Of a stretch of DNA of 64,000 nucleotides, positions 43,654 through 54,560 are shown piece after piece. Numbering within the stretch: the stretch's first letter is position 1; each line of letters starts with the position of its first letter. Origin of the DNA: Azorinus chamasolen (lineage: Eukaryota > Mollusca > Bivalvia > Cardiida > Solecurtidae); the NCBI GenBank assembly GCA_963576725.1, contig OY755241.1, positions 3,290,062 through 3,354,061 of the forward strand, written 5' to 3'. A program made the translations under genes and the position numbers. Below the pieces are notes generated by a model. That model saw only the letters and a list, made by a program, of their open reading frames with translations. It was not told the origin of the DNA and did no database searches.

Positions 43654-43847
43654 TTAACCCTTTCACCGCCAGTGTTTCAAGGCAGCATCTGATCAGGGAC
43701 TTCACTTTTTGTTACAAACTCTATTTCTATATATGTGCTGCATTCCTTTGAAAATTGCATTTATTTATTTCATTTCCTTATTTTACCAAATGTTTGACAA
43801 AAGTGGTTTGCAGACGACAATTAGAAATTTGGCGCCGAAAGAGTTAA
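43654..43847. mobile_element. TTAA MITE, family G
   Basis: TTAACCCTTTCACCGCCAGT at left, ATTTGGCGCCGAAAGAGTTAA-type right end (last 20 bp). Confidence 0.7.
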
Positions 43848-43942
43848 TGTAAAATATGACAAATGATACCAAGTATGATCAATTATGATTATATGGTAAC
43901 ACTTTACATATATGTGTGACTCTAGAATTACCTGTAAATCAC

Positions 43943-45600
43943 TTAAAACTTCAACTTGCAGGAGGCCCAGTGATGGTCACTGTAATAGGTGGCTGAGACA
44001 CAGGTGTCCATACAGTCTATGTGTCTGGTGTAGATGTGGTCCAGACAGGCTCCATGTCTGTGAGTAGGTGACTGAATCAACTGTTTACATGCTAAACCCT
44101 GTAAGGCACTTTGTATGGGCCCAGTGGTAGTTGCCAGTGCATCCTCATTCGTGTCGTCAAGGATCATACAGGGCTGGTTCTCTGGGATGGTTGTCAGCAT
44201 GGTTCTGATCTGCAGGACGGACTGTGGGCAGTTGTGTCTATCTGGGGAACTGTAGACTGCCAGGATATACATGTCTTCTTTTAAAATGGCAGAAAGGTGT
44301 ACCATGATGATCTGGAAATACTGAGTAGTATATGTCTCTGACACAGTAATCTGGTATGGAATCTTCACTGCCACTAGAACTCCACCAGCACTTCTGTGGG
44401 CACAGGCCAAGGTCTCTCTGTCTACTCGCTGCACATCGTATTGTTCTCGTGGCAGCAAAGAGTAGGAGGCAATGTTTCCGGTAAGCCAGGTCTCTGTCAG
44501 AACCACAACATCATACCTCTGAAAGACTGGATCCTTCAATACATCAGCACTGTGGTTTGGAAGGGACCTAACATTGAGCACTGATATGACAGATGCTAGG
44601 CTCTCTGTATAGAAGGTGCTGTAAGGTACCAGGCATCTTTCCTTGGTAAGAAAGTCCATCTCCTCAAGAACAGCATCGCTTTCGCGGATCTTAGCAGGAT
44701 CAAAGTCAAGTAGAAACAGCCGATCTGCTGATCTGACTCTACTAAGAGCAACATAAGCTTGTCCATCATTGAACCTGTGCTTGAAACTCACTACAATCCT
44801 TGATACAGTGAGGCCTTGAACCTTGTGAATTGTGCAAGCCCAGGCCAACTTGAAGGGGAACTGGTGTCTTGTTATGGTAAGTCCTCTGTTCTTCTTGTGT
44901 ACAGTGAAAGAGATTTCACTTCTTTCTATCGGTGTAGCCTGGGGAAATCTTCGGGTTTTACTAACATGTCTTGAGCTGGCACTAGTTTTTGCTCCAACAA
45001 CAGGATTATCAAACTGAACGAGGATGACAGAAACCTCTGACCCTGACCGAGTCATACCTACTACAGTGCCCTCTGCCCCGTTGACCAATCCATCCATCAC
45101 ATCTATGTTGCGAATGAGCATGACTTTTGCCTCAACAGCCATACGTATGACAGATGCCAGTCCTCCTGTAAACCTTGAATCTGAATTAACATCATAATTT
45201 GCCAAAGCTGCTGGTTTCTTGTCAACTGCAATGATAGTCACCTTTGTTGTTTCCAATGCATCAAGCATGGAGTCATTGTATCTGTCAACTGCTTTGTTTT
45301 GGGCAAAGACATGAAGAGTGTCTCTTGGATAGTTCTGGTTGTTTTCATCTATTTCTCTTGATTGAAGAAATGCTATGTCTTCATCAGTATGCTTTGCTGT
45401 TCTGATACTGTTCAGTAGTAAGGCGAAGTCCATGTCATCCTTCTGTCTCATAATTTCTTCTAGCTCTTTGTAGAAAAAGTCCCCAAAGAGATCCTGTCAA
45501 ATTAGCTATGGCATCATTCCCTGGTTTGAAAACAAATGGTTGGAGAACAGGAGGCAGCTGGAAATGCCACCAAAGGGGTCTGTCACTCCCTTTATTTCAC
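43943..45600 (-). pseudogene. Helitron C-terminal part: PIF1 helicase plus endonuclease
   Basis: The 502-codon frame from 45,451 encodes the C-terminal half of a PIF1/RecD2-type helicase: VNGAEGTVVGM, the motif AWACTIHKVQGLT and QAYVALSRVRSADRLFL. It then runs into an exonuclease-endonuclease-phosphatase domain: SVLNVRSLP, VVVLTETWL, GGVLVAV and SDHHWASC. A helicase followed by an EEP endonuclease is the Helentron (Helitron2) arrangement. The expected GDFN motif is ILDDTNED, so the nuclease may be impaired. Upstream, PLWWHFQLPP and FKPGNDAIANLTG (45,590-45,500) continue the helicase in another frame, so a frameshift lies near 45,495. Walker A is missing. Confidence 0.9.
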
Positions 45601-45603
45601 AGT

Positions 45604-45790
45604 GATTGAGTGATTTGGGTTTTACGTCCGCCCAACAGTATTTCAGTTATTTGCAGACGGCACCCGCATGAGACAAGTTATAGTGCTGCCTCACTGGAAT
45701 ACTCCTGCCGCAGGTACATGGCAAGGGCACCCCACCCCACCCCACCCAGTCACATTATCCTGACACCGGGCCGACCAGTCCTAGAACTAC
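45604..45790 (-). mobile_element. SINE 3'-region insertion in Helitron
   Basis: GATTGAGTGATTTGGGTTTT, ACGTCCGCCCAACAGTATTT and CAGTTATTTGCAGACGG, shared with 33,707 and in style with 53,600. It ends near CCAGTCCTAGAACTACACC and separates the helicase part from the next open frame. Confidence 0.7.
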
Positions 45791-46272
45791 ACCTTTAATG
45801 TCGAGCATAGACATCCGATGTTCTCAAGCGTAACAGCAAGAAGATAAATGAATGCCTGTTTGTTTTCAGAGTTCGCCAAGAATTGATATTTTTTTGAGCG
45901 AAAGGGAGATTCGGCCGTTAACAGAACTTTCGTACCCATAACCCCTTTGCTTCGACGTTGATGTGCGATGTCCTTAGTGGTGGGTCCGTTCTGGTAGCAT
46001 AATAAACAGTGCAGTTCAAAGTCGAAACCTCCATTTGATCGCAAACGCCTGTATTCTTCTGACAAATTTGAATCGGAGTTTCCAGAACGCATCAGTTCAC
46101 TTTGTCTGCAGTAATCGCGTCGGCAGGCTTTGTGTACAGATTGTCCAGGGTTTGCGGTGATATTGTCACCCAGTTTGCCAGAGACTGCATTAATAGTATC
46201 ACAACCCTTTTGCCTCAATATGACTGTTGGTTGACTATCTTCCAGACAATTGTCGCAGAATAGACAGCTCAT
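45787..46272 (-). CDS. Hypothetical Cys/His-rich protein fragment
   Basis: A 161-codon frame starting ATG at 46,272. The N-terminus CLFCDNCLED, then SVHKACRRDYCR (H-x3-C-x4-C), and ELHCLLCYQNG suggest a zinc-binding N-terminal module like that seen in many uncharacterised molluscan and element-borne proteins. The last ~30 residues (SENKQAFIYLLAVTLENIG) are helix-like. It has codon-like composition, but its 3' end runs into a SINE boundary and no downstream continuation is seen. It lies in DNA inserted into, or replacing, the middle of the Helitron. Function unknown. Confidence 0.5.
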   Translation of the reverse strand: MSCLFCDNCLEDSQPTVILRQKGCDTINAVSGKLGDNITANPGQSVHKACRRDYCRQSELMRSGNSDSNLSEEYRRLRSNGGFDFELHCLLCYQNGPTTKDIAHQRRSKGVMGTKVLLTAESPFRSKKYQFLANSENKQAFIYLLAVTLENIGCLCSTLKV

Positions 46273-46289
46273 ACTGTGAGACTGAAATG

Positions 46290-46575
46290 ATACAATGGTT
46301 GAGATATCAGTAATAATACATCAAGCTAACTAACCATTTACTCCATGGATAGTTTTGGAAATTGAATTACTATAATGACATTAATTTAACTGGTATCTTT
46401 AAAAAACAGATAACGCACTACTTTTTGGACAGGCAGGCCGGGTCGATTACATCATTTTCTAAGTAAACGCCTACGGTGCACTGCCAGATAAGATCTAGCT
46501 TTCATAAGAGCCATCTGATCTGGTGTTTCATGTATGCATATGCGCTCGCTTCAGCAGAGTAAATGGTTAAAGCTA
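46290..46575. mobile_element. TTAA-type MITE, diverged
   Basis: CTAACCATTTACTCCATGG at 46,330 and GCAGAGTAAATGGTTAAAGC at 46,555 form the ends. The core TAAGATCTAGCTTTCATAAG is short. The target looks like TTAA on the right only. Confidence 0.5.
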
Positions 46576-46959
46576 TATAGAATATTCCAAAACTCGAACA
46601 CACATATCATGCACTTTATACTTCTATGGTATTCAAGACACAAACCAATGCATGGCAAGTAACTATTAGAAAATGAACGTACACAAACAAAGATCTTGAA
46701 TTACAAAGAAATATTTCCAACTCATGCCCAGACAGGCAGGCGTGCAATTAAGTATTGGCAGTAGTGCCAAGTACGACAATTAATGCATCTACTTCGGCGA
46801 CAAAATATATTCAATAATGGTGGGGGGTTATCATTTTTGTGGCCCAAATGTGCTTCCGTAGATTTATTTTTTAATTGCGTCCTGTATTAAAAACGATGCA
46901 TTTTTTATTTTTTCTATCAATGGCGATATTAAAGGAGTCTCATCAAATACAATGATAAA

Positions 46960-47279
46960 ATAATTGATAGATCTACATATGCAACAAGAGTTCAAAGGAA
47001 CACAAAAAAAATAGAGTCTATACGTGTCACCTGCTGGAAGAAGTGTTAGAAAAAAGTGTGACGGACAGACTAACGGACAGACAGACTGACGGACAGACAG
47101 ACAGACGACGAAAAGAGACCTCTATGTGACACACTGGCTATCGACAGATGACATAAAACAGTTTTGTTTCACTGCATCTAGATCAGTGTTCAGTTCCAAT
47201 CACAGGTGCTAGGCGTGTGGCCATTTCACAAATACTGCTTATAAATACCTTCAAATACGTTTAGACATCATAACTTGAC

Positions 47280-47316
<37 letters not shown>
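46960..47316 (+). mobile_element. Poly(A)-terminated repeat
   Basis: ATCTACATATGCAACAAGAG leads to GACGGACAGACAGACGACG and, further on, a run of 34 A (47,283-47,316). The A tail suggests a retroposed copy or an A-rich microsatellite. No coding. Confidence 0.45.
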
Positions 47317-47319
<3 letters not shown>

Positions 47320-47482
47320 TATAGTATATTACTATATAAAGGTATGTAACTAAATGGTCAAAAGTGGCAGAAAAAATGCACCAACTACATTCCGCGTCTT
47401 GTTACGACGTCAATATCCGCTCGATTTCAATCAAATATGAGTCAATGCACGCAGAAATGTCCAATCTTTCAAATACACACCA

Positions 47483-47767
47483 TTGATTGCCGATCATAAG
47501 CCGAAAAATTACTGTTTTGAGACGATAAACTCCAGCTTAGATTTAGTCGACCGAGTCACTACCGACACATACATGCACATTTTCACCACTGATGACATCG
47601 AAAGTCACACTAGATCTCATAATGTGGTCCGTTTTCCACTCTCATTCAATAAAACTAACATAACCATTCAACTTACTGTCGATGTCAACCTCAAAGTTAC
47701 TACCGGTTCTACGAAACTGAAGAGTTTTCGAAACAACCCGCGGCTGTCAACATTCGGCCAGCCATGA
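47483..47767 (+). other. Unassigned 94-codon open frame in Helitron break
   Basis: The frame starts ATGATTGCCGATC-like at the 3' side of the poly(A) repeat and stops one codon before the Helitron breakpoint. The composition looks protein-like (NITIQLTVDVNLKV) but I see no domain, acceptor or partner exon. It may be part of a host exon or an element carried into the Helitron. Confidence 0.3.
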
Positions 47768-48481
47768 TTTTCGTATGACATCATCTTGGTCGTTTTGAGA
47801 CGGTGAGTTGGCTGTCCATAAGACGATGTGGGCATGAGGGGAGCCTCTCTGTTGGAACTCAATGCGGTATGAGTAGTGGATTATTTTGCCTAGAGGTTCT
47901 GCAGCTGAGAGAAGGAATAACCTGAAGAAGCTCTGGAGTCTGTGATCAAAGTGTCGTGCTGCAGTCACTGGGTTGGACCTCAACAGGGTAGTTTTCTCCT
48001 CATAGGTCAGGCACTCAACTTCATCATCAGTCAGAGGCCTACCTTGTTGTCTAGAGATGGCCTGCAGGGTATCATGCCACTTCAAATCTGCTGATGAAAG
48101 TGTGAATTGTTTCACAGAAGCAAGAAGTTTGTACATTGCCTTCTGCCAGTAAGGAGGTGATCCTCTCACCGTCTGTAGGAACTGATACGCATGATCTTTG
48201 TTAATGAAAGAAGCCAGTGTTTCTGCATTCTGAACAGTACTTGAGGTAAGAGTCTGGCCCGACTCAGTCTGGCTGTATGTCTTTCTAAGATCAATTGAAA
48301 TATTGTCCCAGACCTGCTTGTACTCTGTAATGTACTGGGCAAAGAAGAGGTACTCAGTGTTGCTTGCAAACTTTCCACCCTTGTTTAGGATTCTTGCATT
48401 GAAATATGTCTTTGGTCTCTCTCTCTGTGTCAAAGCCAAATTTTCCTGTTGGAAATAGTTTCGGAAAGGCCAATTCCTCAC
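47747..48481 (-). pseudogene. Helitron Rep (HUH) domain, 3' truncated
   Basis: A 244-codon frame with the Helitron helicase-like/Rep features: TYFNARILN, YLFFAQYITEY, TVRGSPPYWQ, and the HUH motif in QQRGSPHAHIVLW. The frame leaves Helitron sequence after NDQDDVI (about 47,775), where unrelated DNA begins, so the catalytic Tyr region and the start of the helicase are absent. It overlaps the upstream 418-codon frame at 48,354-48,481 in a different frame, implying a frameshift near 48,430. Confidence 0.9.
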
Positions 48482-49610
48482 AAGCAGAATCTGTCATGAA
48501 CCCAACTGGTGTCTTTCCTTCACCTGGAGATATACTGATGGCCTTGCTCACATCTAAAGCTATGTCACTAATCTGTATGCATGTATCCAGAGGATGGTCT
48601 GTGTTTGCTACAGGTAGCTGTTCATGTTCATGTACTGCAACTTCACTTGCATCCCTATCATCATCTTCTGCCACTGATGATGTTTCTGGTATCCCATTTT
48701 CCAGTTCAGGCTGAGTGAGATGATTCCATAGGTCACTATTTTCTGTTGTGAAGGTTTCTTCCCATTTATCAGAAGCATCAATCACTTCAGCATAGTGATG
48801 ATTGTTTTCTTTCAACCACTGAAATGCTTCAAGAACTAAATTGGGCCGAACATGTTCATAGTACACATGGCTTTTGTACTCTTGCTTCCTTTTCAGTTTC
48901 ACAGGGATGATACCAGCTGATGTGGGAGTCCTTGGTAGCGTGTTACATGTCTCATCAACATCAGAAGGTACATTGACAACTGACCCAATGATACCTCTCT
49001 GTCTTCCTCTCGGTAAAGTAGTTATCTTCATAAAGGGAATCCTTTTAGCAATCAATCTAGATTCAAAATCTGTAAGCTCATTCAGAATGGAGGGTTCATC
49101 AGGCAAGGCCATATTATTCACTTGGGCCTGAGGTGGAGTGGCTCCTTTTTTTAAGTGCCTCTGGCAAGTTGTGCATATCCACTCTGTATCTGACACTGTC
49201 TTTAAGTGAGTTCTACAGGAATCTGCTAAACCAGTATTTCTGAAACTGCAAACCCTAAACTGGATAACATTTTCCTTGTACATAGTCCTGTGACACACAG
49301 TGCAAGCATACTCCGGGCTTTTCTGTATTTCCTTTAGTAATTGACTTTTTACCTTATCAATTGTATTCGGATGTCTTGAAAGTACATGTACTTGCTTATC
49401 AATCATCCTTCTTTTCTTCTGTAAGTCAGATTCCTGATCTCTACACTTCTCTTGTCTGTCCTTTTGGAACTGCAATCTGCATTTCTTCTGTAAGTCAGAT
49501 TCCTTATCTCTACACTTCTCTTGTCTGTCCTTTTGGACCTGCAGTCTGCTCTTCTTCTCCAAGCCTGATTCCTTATCTCTGCATATCATCTTTTTTTGCA
49601 TATCAATCAT
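48354..49610 (-). pseudogene. Helitron N-terminal part (zinc-finger and DUF6570 region)
   Basis: Starts with a charged repeat region (CRDKESDLQKKCRLQF units of ~28 residues), then a Cys cluster (YACTVCHRTM and WICTTCQRHL). Then follows the conserved block LIAKRIPFMKI, LPRGRQRGIIGSVVNVPSDV and VRPNLVLEAFQWLKENN, typical of the DUF6570 region upstream of Helitron Rep. The charged repeats also read open upstream to about 49,740. It lies between the Ulp1-like frame and the Rep frame, so the three belong to one former polyprotein. Confidence 0.88.
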
Positions 49611-49881
49611 CTGTCTTCTTTTCTTCTGTAAGTCAGATTCCTTATCTCTGTACTTCTCCTGCAGTCTCCTCTTCTTCTGAAAGCATGATTCCTTATCTAT
49701 GCACTTTGTCTGTCTTATCTGTTGGCTTTGCAGTCTCTCTTTTCTACTATGGCCCGCTCACATGTCCTTTTAGTCTTTTGCCATACTTGATTCTTCATAT
49801 TTCTGATCAGATTGTTTGTTTGACATTCTCCTGACCTTTTTGCTTTTTCATGTTTAAACTGTTTTTGTCTTTCTATTTCAT

Positions 49882-50466
49882 CTAAAATTTTATAACCGAC
49901 CTGGTTTCGTATGTTAGACGAGTGCTGGTTTCACTTAGTAGAGACGGAAACATTGTCATTTCACTGTTAATAATGCACTGTTGCAAGTGCTGTCTCGTCT
50001 CCATGTCTCCCTTGAATATGAATCCATCTGGCGGTTTGTGTTCTGCACAGCACACTGCAAAAGCTGCTGCAAATGCCCAACATGCCACTTCTTGTTGTTG
50101 GCTCACTGCAACGTATGTTGGTGAGTATACCTTCATGTCATACACTATTCGTAGAATGGGTAGAAGTTTCATTAAACGGTTGTGGTTTTGTTTAGAGTCA
50201 TAGATTTTGACAGTTAGATCACATGGGTCCTGCCATGATGTCACCCAGTGAGAATCCAGATAGTGAATGTTTACAGCATGTTTATTCACAGGAACTAACA
50301 AAAGGTCTGCTGTAGATGCTTCTCTCCTTAAAACCTCTACCACTGATGGTAATCTGAATGCAACATTCACCTCTGGCCATTGCTGGGCCATTAATAATAG
50401 AACTCTATAAATAACACTGTCTGTAATATAATATCCCGGTTTCACAATTTGTTGAATGTCTAACAT
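49882..50466 (-). pseudogene. Helitron-encoded Ulp1/C48-like cysteine protease domain
   Basis: A 194-codon frame with HYLDSHWVTSW, a following acidic strand VKIYDSKQN, then SQQQEVACWAFAAAFA. This His...Asp...Gln-x5-Cys order is that of Ulp1/adenain-type (C48-like) cysteine proteases. It leads in the same direction into the DUF6570 frame. After TYETR the frame is lost, but a +1 frame (GYKILDEIERQKQFKHEKA) continues, so a frameshift near 49,885 is likely. The protein starts within ~10 bp of array repeat sequence, so the 5' leader of the Helitron is missing or very short. Confidence 0.75.
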
Positions 50467-52500
50467 ATAAGATATAACATATGCATACGAAGTATCAAAT
50501 TTGTATCTGTACTGGTTCAGAAGTTGTAGCCAATGTTAAAGCCGGTGACCTTTGACCCTGAAGGATGACCTTGACCTGGAAATGTCATCCCTCAAACTCT
50601 GCAGCTTAATGAGATACACATGCATACCTAATATTAAGTCTGTATCTCTACTGGATCCAAAGTTTTGGCCAATGTTAAAGTCAGTGATTTGACCTATATA
50701 TTTGACCTCCGACCTTGAAGGATGACCTTGACCTTTACGTGTCACCCCTCAAAAGGCGCGGCTTATGCCAAATATCAAGTCTCTATCTGTACTGGCTCAA
50801 AAGTTATGACCAATGTCAGTTGCTGACAAACAATTTGACCTTTGACCCTGATTTGACCTTTGACCTCAACATGCCACCCCTCAAAATGTGCAGCTTCATG
50901 AGATACACAACCATGCCAAATATCAAGTTTCTATCTCTACTGGTCAAAAAGGTATGGCCAATGTTAATAAAGTCAGTGATTTGACCCATATAATTGACCT
51001 CTGACCTTGAAGGATGACCTTGACATGTCACCCCTCAAAATATGCGGCTTTATAAAATACATATGCATGCCAAATATCAAGTCACTAGCTGTACTGGCTC
51101 AAAAGTTATGACCAATGTTAAAGTTACAAAGAAACAGACAATTTGACCTTTGACCCTGAAGGATAACCATGACCTTGACATGTCACCCCTCAAAATGTAC
51201 AGCTCTGCATGAGACACACAAGCATGCCAAATATCAAGTCTCTATCTTTACTGGTCCAAAAGTTATGGCCAATGTTAAAGTTGGTGATTTGACCCATATA
51301 TTTAACCTCTTACCTTGAAGGATGACCTTGGCATGTCACCCCTCAAAATATGCGGCTTTATGAGATACATATGCATGCCAAATATCAAGTCTCTAGCTGT
51401 ACTGGCTCAAAATATATGACCAATGTTAAACAAACAGACAATTTGACCTTTGACCCTGAAGGATGACCTTGACCTTGACATGTCATTACTCAAAATGTAC
51501 AGTTGCATGAGACACAAGCATGCCAAATATCAAGTCTCTATCTTTACTGGTCCAAAAGCTATGGCCAATGTTAAAGTCGGTGATTTGACCCATATATTTT
51601 ACCTCTTACCTTGAAGGATGACCTTGACCTTGACATGTCACCCTCAAAATGTGCGACTTTATGAGATACATATGCATGCCAAATATCAGGTCTCTATTTG
51701 TACTGGCTCAAAATATATGACCAATGTTAAAGTTACAGCCAAAAAAAGACAATTTGACATTTGACCCTGAAGGATGACCTTGACCTGTCACCCCTCAAAA
51801 TGTGCAGCTTCAGGGGATATGCAAGCATGCCAAATATCAAGTCTCTATCTCTACTGGTTGAAAAGTTATGGCCAATGTTAAAGTCTGTGATTTGACCCAT
51901 ATATTTGACCTCTGACCTTGAAGGATGACCTTGACATGTCACCTCTCAAAATGTGCGGTTTTATGAGATACATATGCATGCCACATATCAAGTCTCTATC
52001 TATACTGGCTCAAAAGTTAGGACCAATGTTAAAGTTGCTGACAAACAAACAGACAAACAGGCAAAACAAACAAACAAACAGACAGGGCAAAAACAATATG
52101 CCCCCCAGATCAGGTCTGGGGGGCATAAAAATCATTTTTATGCCCCAGATCTGGGAGCATATTGTTTTTGTGCTGTTTTTTGGTCACAAACTTGAACATT
52201 GGTCACAACTTTTGAGCCAGTACAGATAGAGACGTGATATTTGGCATGTATCTCATAAAGCCGCACATTTTAAGGGGTGACATGTCCAAGTTCAAGGTCC
52301 TCCTTCAAGGTCAGCAGTCAAATATATAGGTCAAATCACCGACTTTAACATTGGCCATAACTTTTGAACCAGTAGAGATAAAGACTAGATATTTGGCATG
52401 TATCTCATGAAGCTGCACATTTTGCGGGATGACATGTCAATGTTATCCTTCAAGATCTAAAGTCAAATTGGCCGGGGAGCATAGTGTTTCACAAACAAAT
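50465..52500 (+). mobile_element. ATGCCCCC tandem-array element plus inverted partner
   Basis: Units as in 27,705-30,380 (TGACCTTGACATGTCACCCC, GCATGCCAAATATCAAGTCT). The forward part ends at CAATATGCCCCCCAGATCAG / CTGGGGGGCATAAAAATCA (52,095-52,135). It is followed directly by an inverted shorter copy ending GGGGAGCATAGTGTTTCACA at ~52,480. The junction is thus a tail-to-tail pair. Confidence 0.85.
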
Positions 52501-52739
52501 CTCGTTTCAAATATGAAAATTACATGTATATTCTGAAAATTTAAAATCAGTATGTTTTTTAATTTTTGCGAAAACATGCGATTTCCTCAAAATTTATATA
52601 AAGATTTTTTCGGTTTTTTAACATCTTTACTATCAAAGTTCCAAGTGAGAACTGCATTTCCTTCGACTGCACTAAAAGCATTAATTTTCCATCACTATCA
52701 AACCTATTAAAAGTAGGTATTATTTCAGAAGATTTATTA

Positions 52740-53402
52740 ACTAGACTGTCGCAGGACAGTAAAGCTCGCCTATTGTAGACCTTGTCTAAAAAGATGAAGT
52801 CCAAAATATTTTTCTATTTTAACTGAACTACATCAATGTTAAACCTACTGGCAAACTCTATTCCAAATACCAGCTACCTATGGCAAGTATTTCATGTTGT
52901 ATTAGTGCATCTTAACACTTACCCCAAAACTTTAACCTTGAGAGTTCAGCCCAAAAAGCTAAGTCCAAAACAGGTGAAATTTTGACTAAAATTCAATTTT
53001 ATTTTAAATTTTATCTACACTACATCAATGTTCAACACACCGGGAACCTCCATTTCAAGTATCAGCTTCTTACGGCAAATATTACATATAGTATTAGTGC
53101 ATTTCAACACTTACCCCAAAGCTTTAACCTTGAGATTTCAGCCCAAAAAGCTAAGTCCAAAACTGGTGAAATTTTGACTAAAATTCAGATTTATTTTTAA
53201 ATTTCAACTACGCTACATCAATGTTCAACACACCGGGAACCTCCATTTCATGTATCAGCTTCCTAGGGCAAATATTTCATGTAGTATTAGTGCATTTCAA
53301 CACTTACCCCAAAACTTTAACCAAAAGCAAAAGCCACCGCCGACGCGGACGCCGACGTGATTCCATAAGCCCCCCTATTCTTAGAATAGGTGAGCTAAAA
53401 AG
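52740..53402 (+). mobile_element. Array element, ~183-bp units (x 3)
   Basis: Starts TAGACTGTCGCAGGACAGTA and ends CCCCTATTCTTAGAATAGGT with GAGCTAAAAAGG. Units contain AACACACCGGGAACCTCCAT, TTAGTGCATTTCAACACTTA and CAGCCCAAAAAGCTAAGTCC. Confidence 0.8.
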
Positions 53403-53589
53403 GTTTTCTCTTATATCAGAGTACAGCGTTTTTGTTCTGCGGGTGTTTTGGGTTTAATACATAATACATATAATTTGGACAAAACTATACATACTTACAT
53501 AGAACACATATTTTCATTACATCAATAGGAATAATGTATATACAATATATAGAAAGTCATTCTCTCTAATATGAAAAACAAAGATTTGT

Positions 53590-53880
53590 TTGTTTTTGTC
53601 TGTTTGTTTGTTTGGTTTTTACGTCGCTTTAGCAGTATTTCTGTCATATTGTGACCTCCAGTTAATTACAGGTGGAGAAAGAAAACAGGTTTTTTTGCAG
53701 CACCAAACAAATTGCATTGTTCCATGCACAAAAGAACACCCCACTTTAACTATCGACCTAAAGCAAGCCAGCTTTGAAGGCTTCCTCACATGAAAATCCA
53801 ATACCTATTCAGGATTTGAACCACAGCGGTGAGATCCTAAATGACTGCTGTGATTAGAGAGGTTTAACTTACGTACCATA
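53590..53880 (-). mobile_element. tRNA-derived SINE, nearly full length
   Basis: Minus strand: box B GGTTCAAATCC at about 53,823-53,813, a degraded box A region near 53,860, the body with TAATTGGAGGTCACAATATG-like sequence (complement of 53,650-53,670) and the tail ending (CAAA)n from TTTGTTTGTTTGG. The GTTTTTACGTCGC block is shared in style with 45,625. Confidence 0.6.
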
Positions 53881-53884
53881 ACTC

Positions 53885-54560
53885 TTTCCTTCATATAAAC
53901 GCTTTTTCACGCATTTGCAAACACAGTAGACCAAGATCAGACTATATTCCTATAGGAGCTGTGATCAGGGTCTGTCCTGTTTGCTTTTGATATGATATAG
54001 ATCTGAGTCTACAGGTTGTCAAACCAATGAAGTTCCTTGAAAAATGTACATTATAAAATTCTGCTTATCAATATGCATGCTGTCTCTATATCTTACACGG
54101 AAATGTTTAACCCTTTCCCTCAGATAAACGTGTTTTACCTGATCCTGCAGGTGCTGTCTCATCAGGGTCTGCACTATTTACAAGTTGATTGTGCAACCAG
54201 TGCACTCCACAGCAGTGATTGCACAGCGAAATACTTCTACACAGGGAAGATATATGTAATTATACGACAGGGCATGGGTGAAGAAGGAGAAATGTATTTT
54301 AAAATTCAGCAAGCAAAGGGTTAACCCTTTGCTACATGAATACATCTGAGCAAACTATGTAGACCCAGATAAGACGGCTCCTATAGGAGTCAACCGACCA
54401 GGGTCTGCTCTGTTTACTGATGATATGATTGTACAATGTCTGTCATGGCCAAAATTTCATATGTACATGTGATATATTCACAATCTAATGAATATTCATA
54501 ATGTCATTATTTCTTACACGAACATTCATGGAGTAAAAGGTTTAGGAGCCATTCAATTAT
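53885..54560. mobile_element. Cluster of TTAA MITEs (A, E, A)
   Basis: Palindrome TTTGCAAACACAGTAGACC / GGTCTGTCCTGTTTGC at 53,918-53,983. An inverted family E copy ends CAAGCAAAGGGTTAA at 54,324. A further A-type copy starts TTAACCCTTTGCTACATG (54,321) and ends ATTCATGGAGTAAAAGG. Confidence 0.7.
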
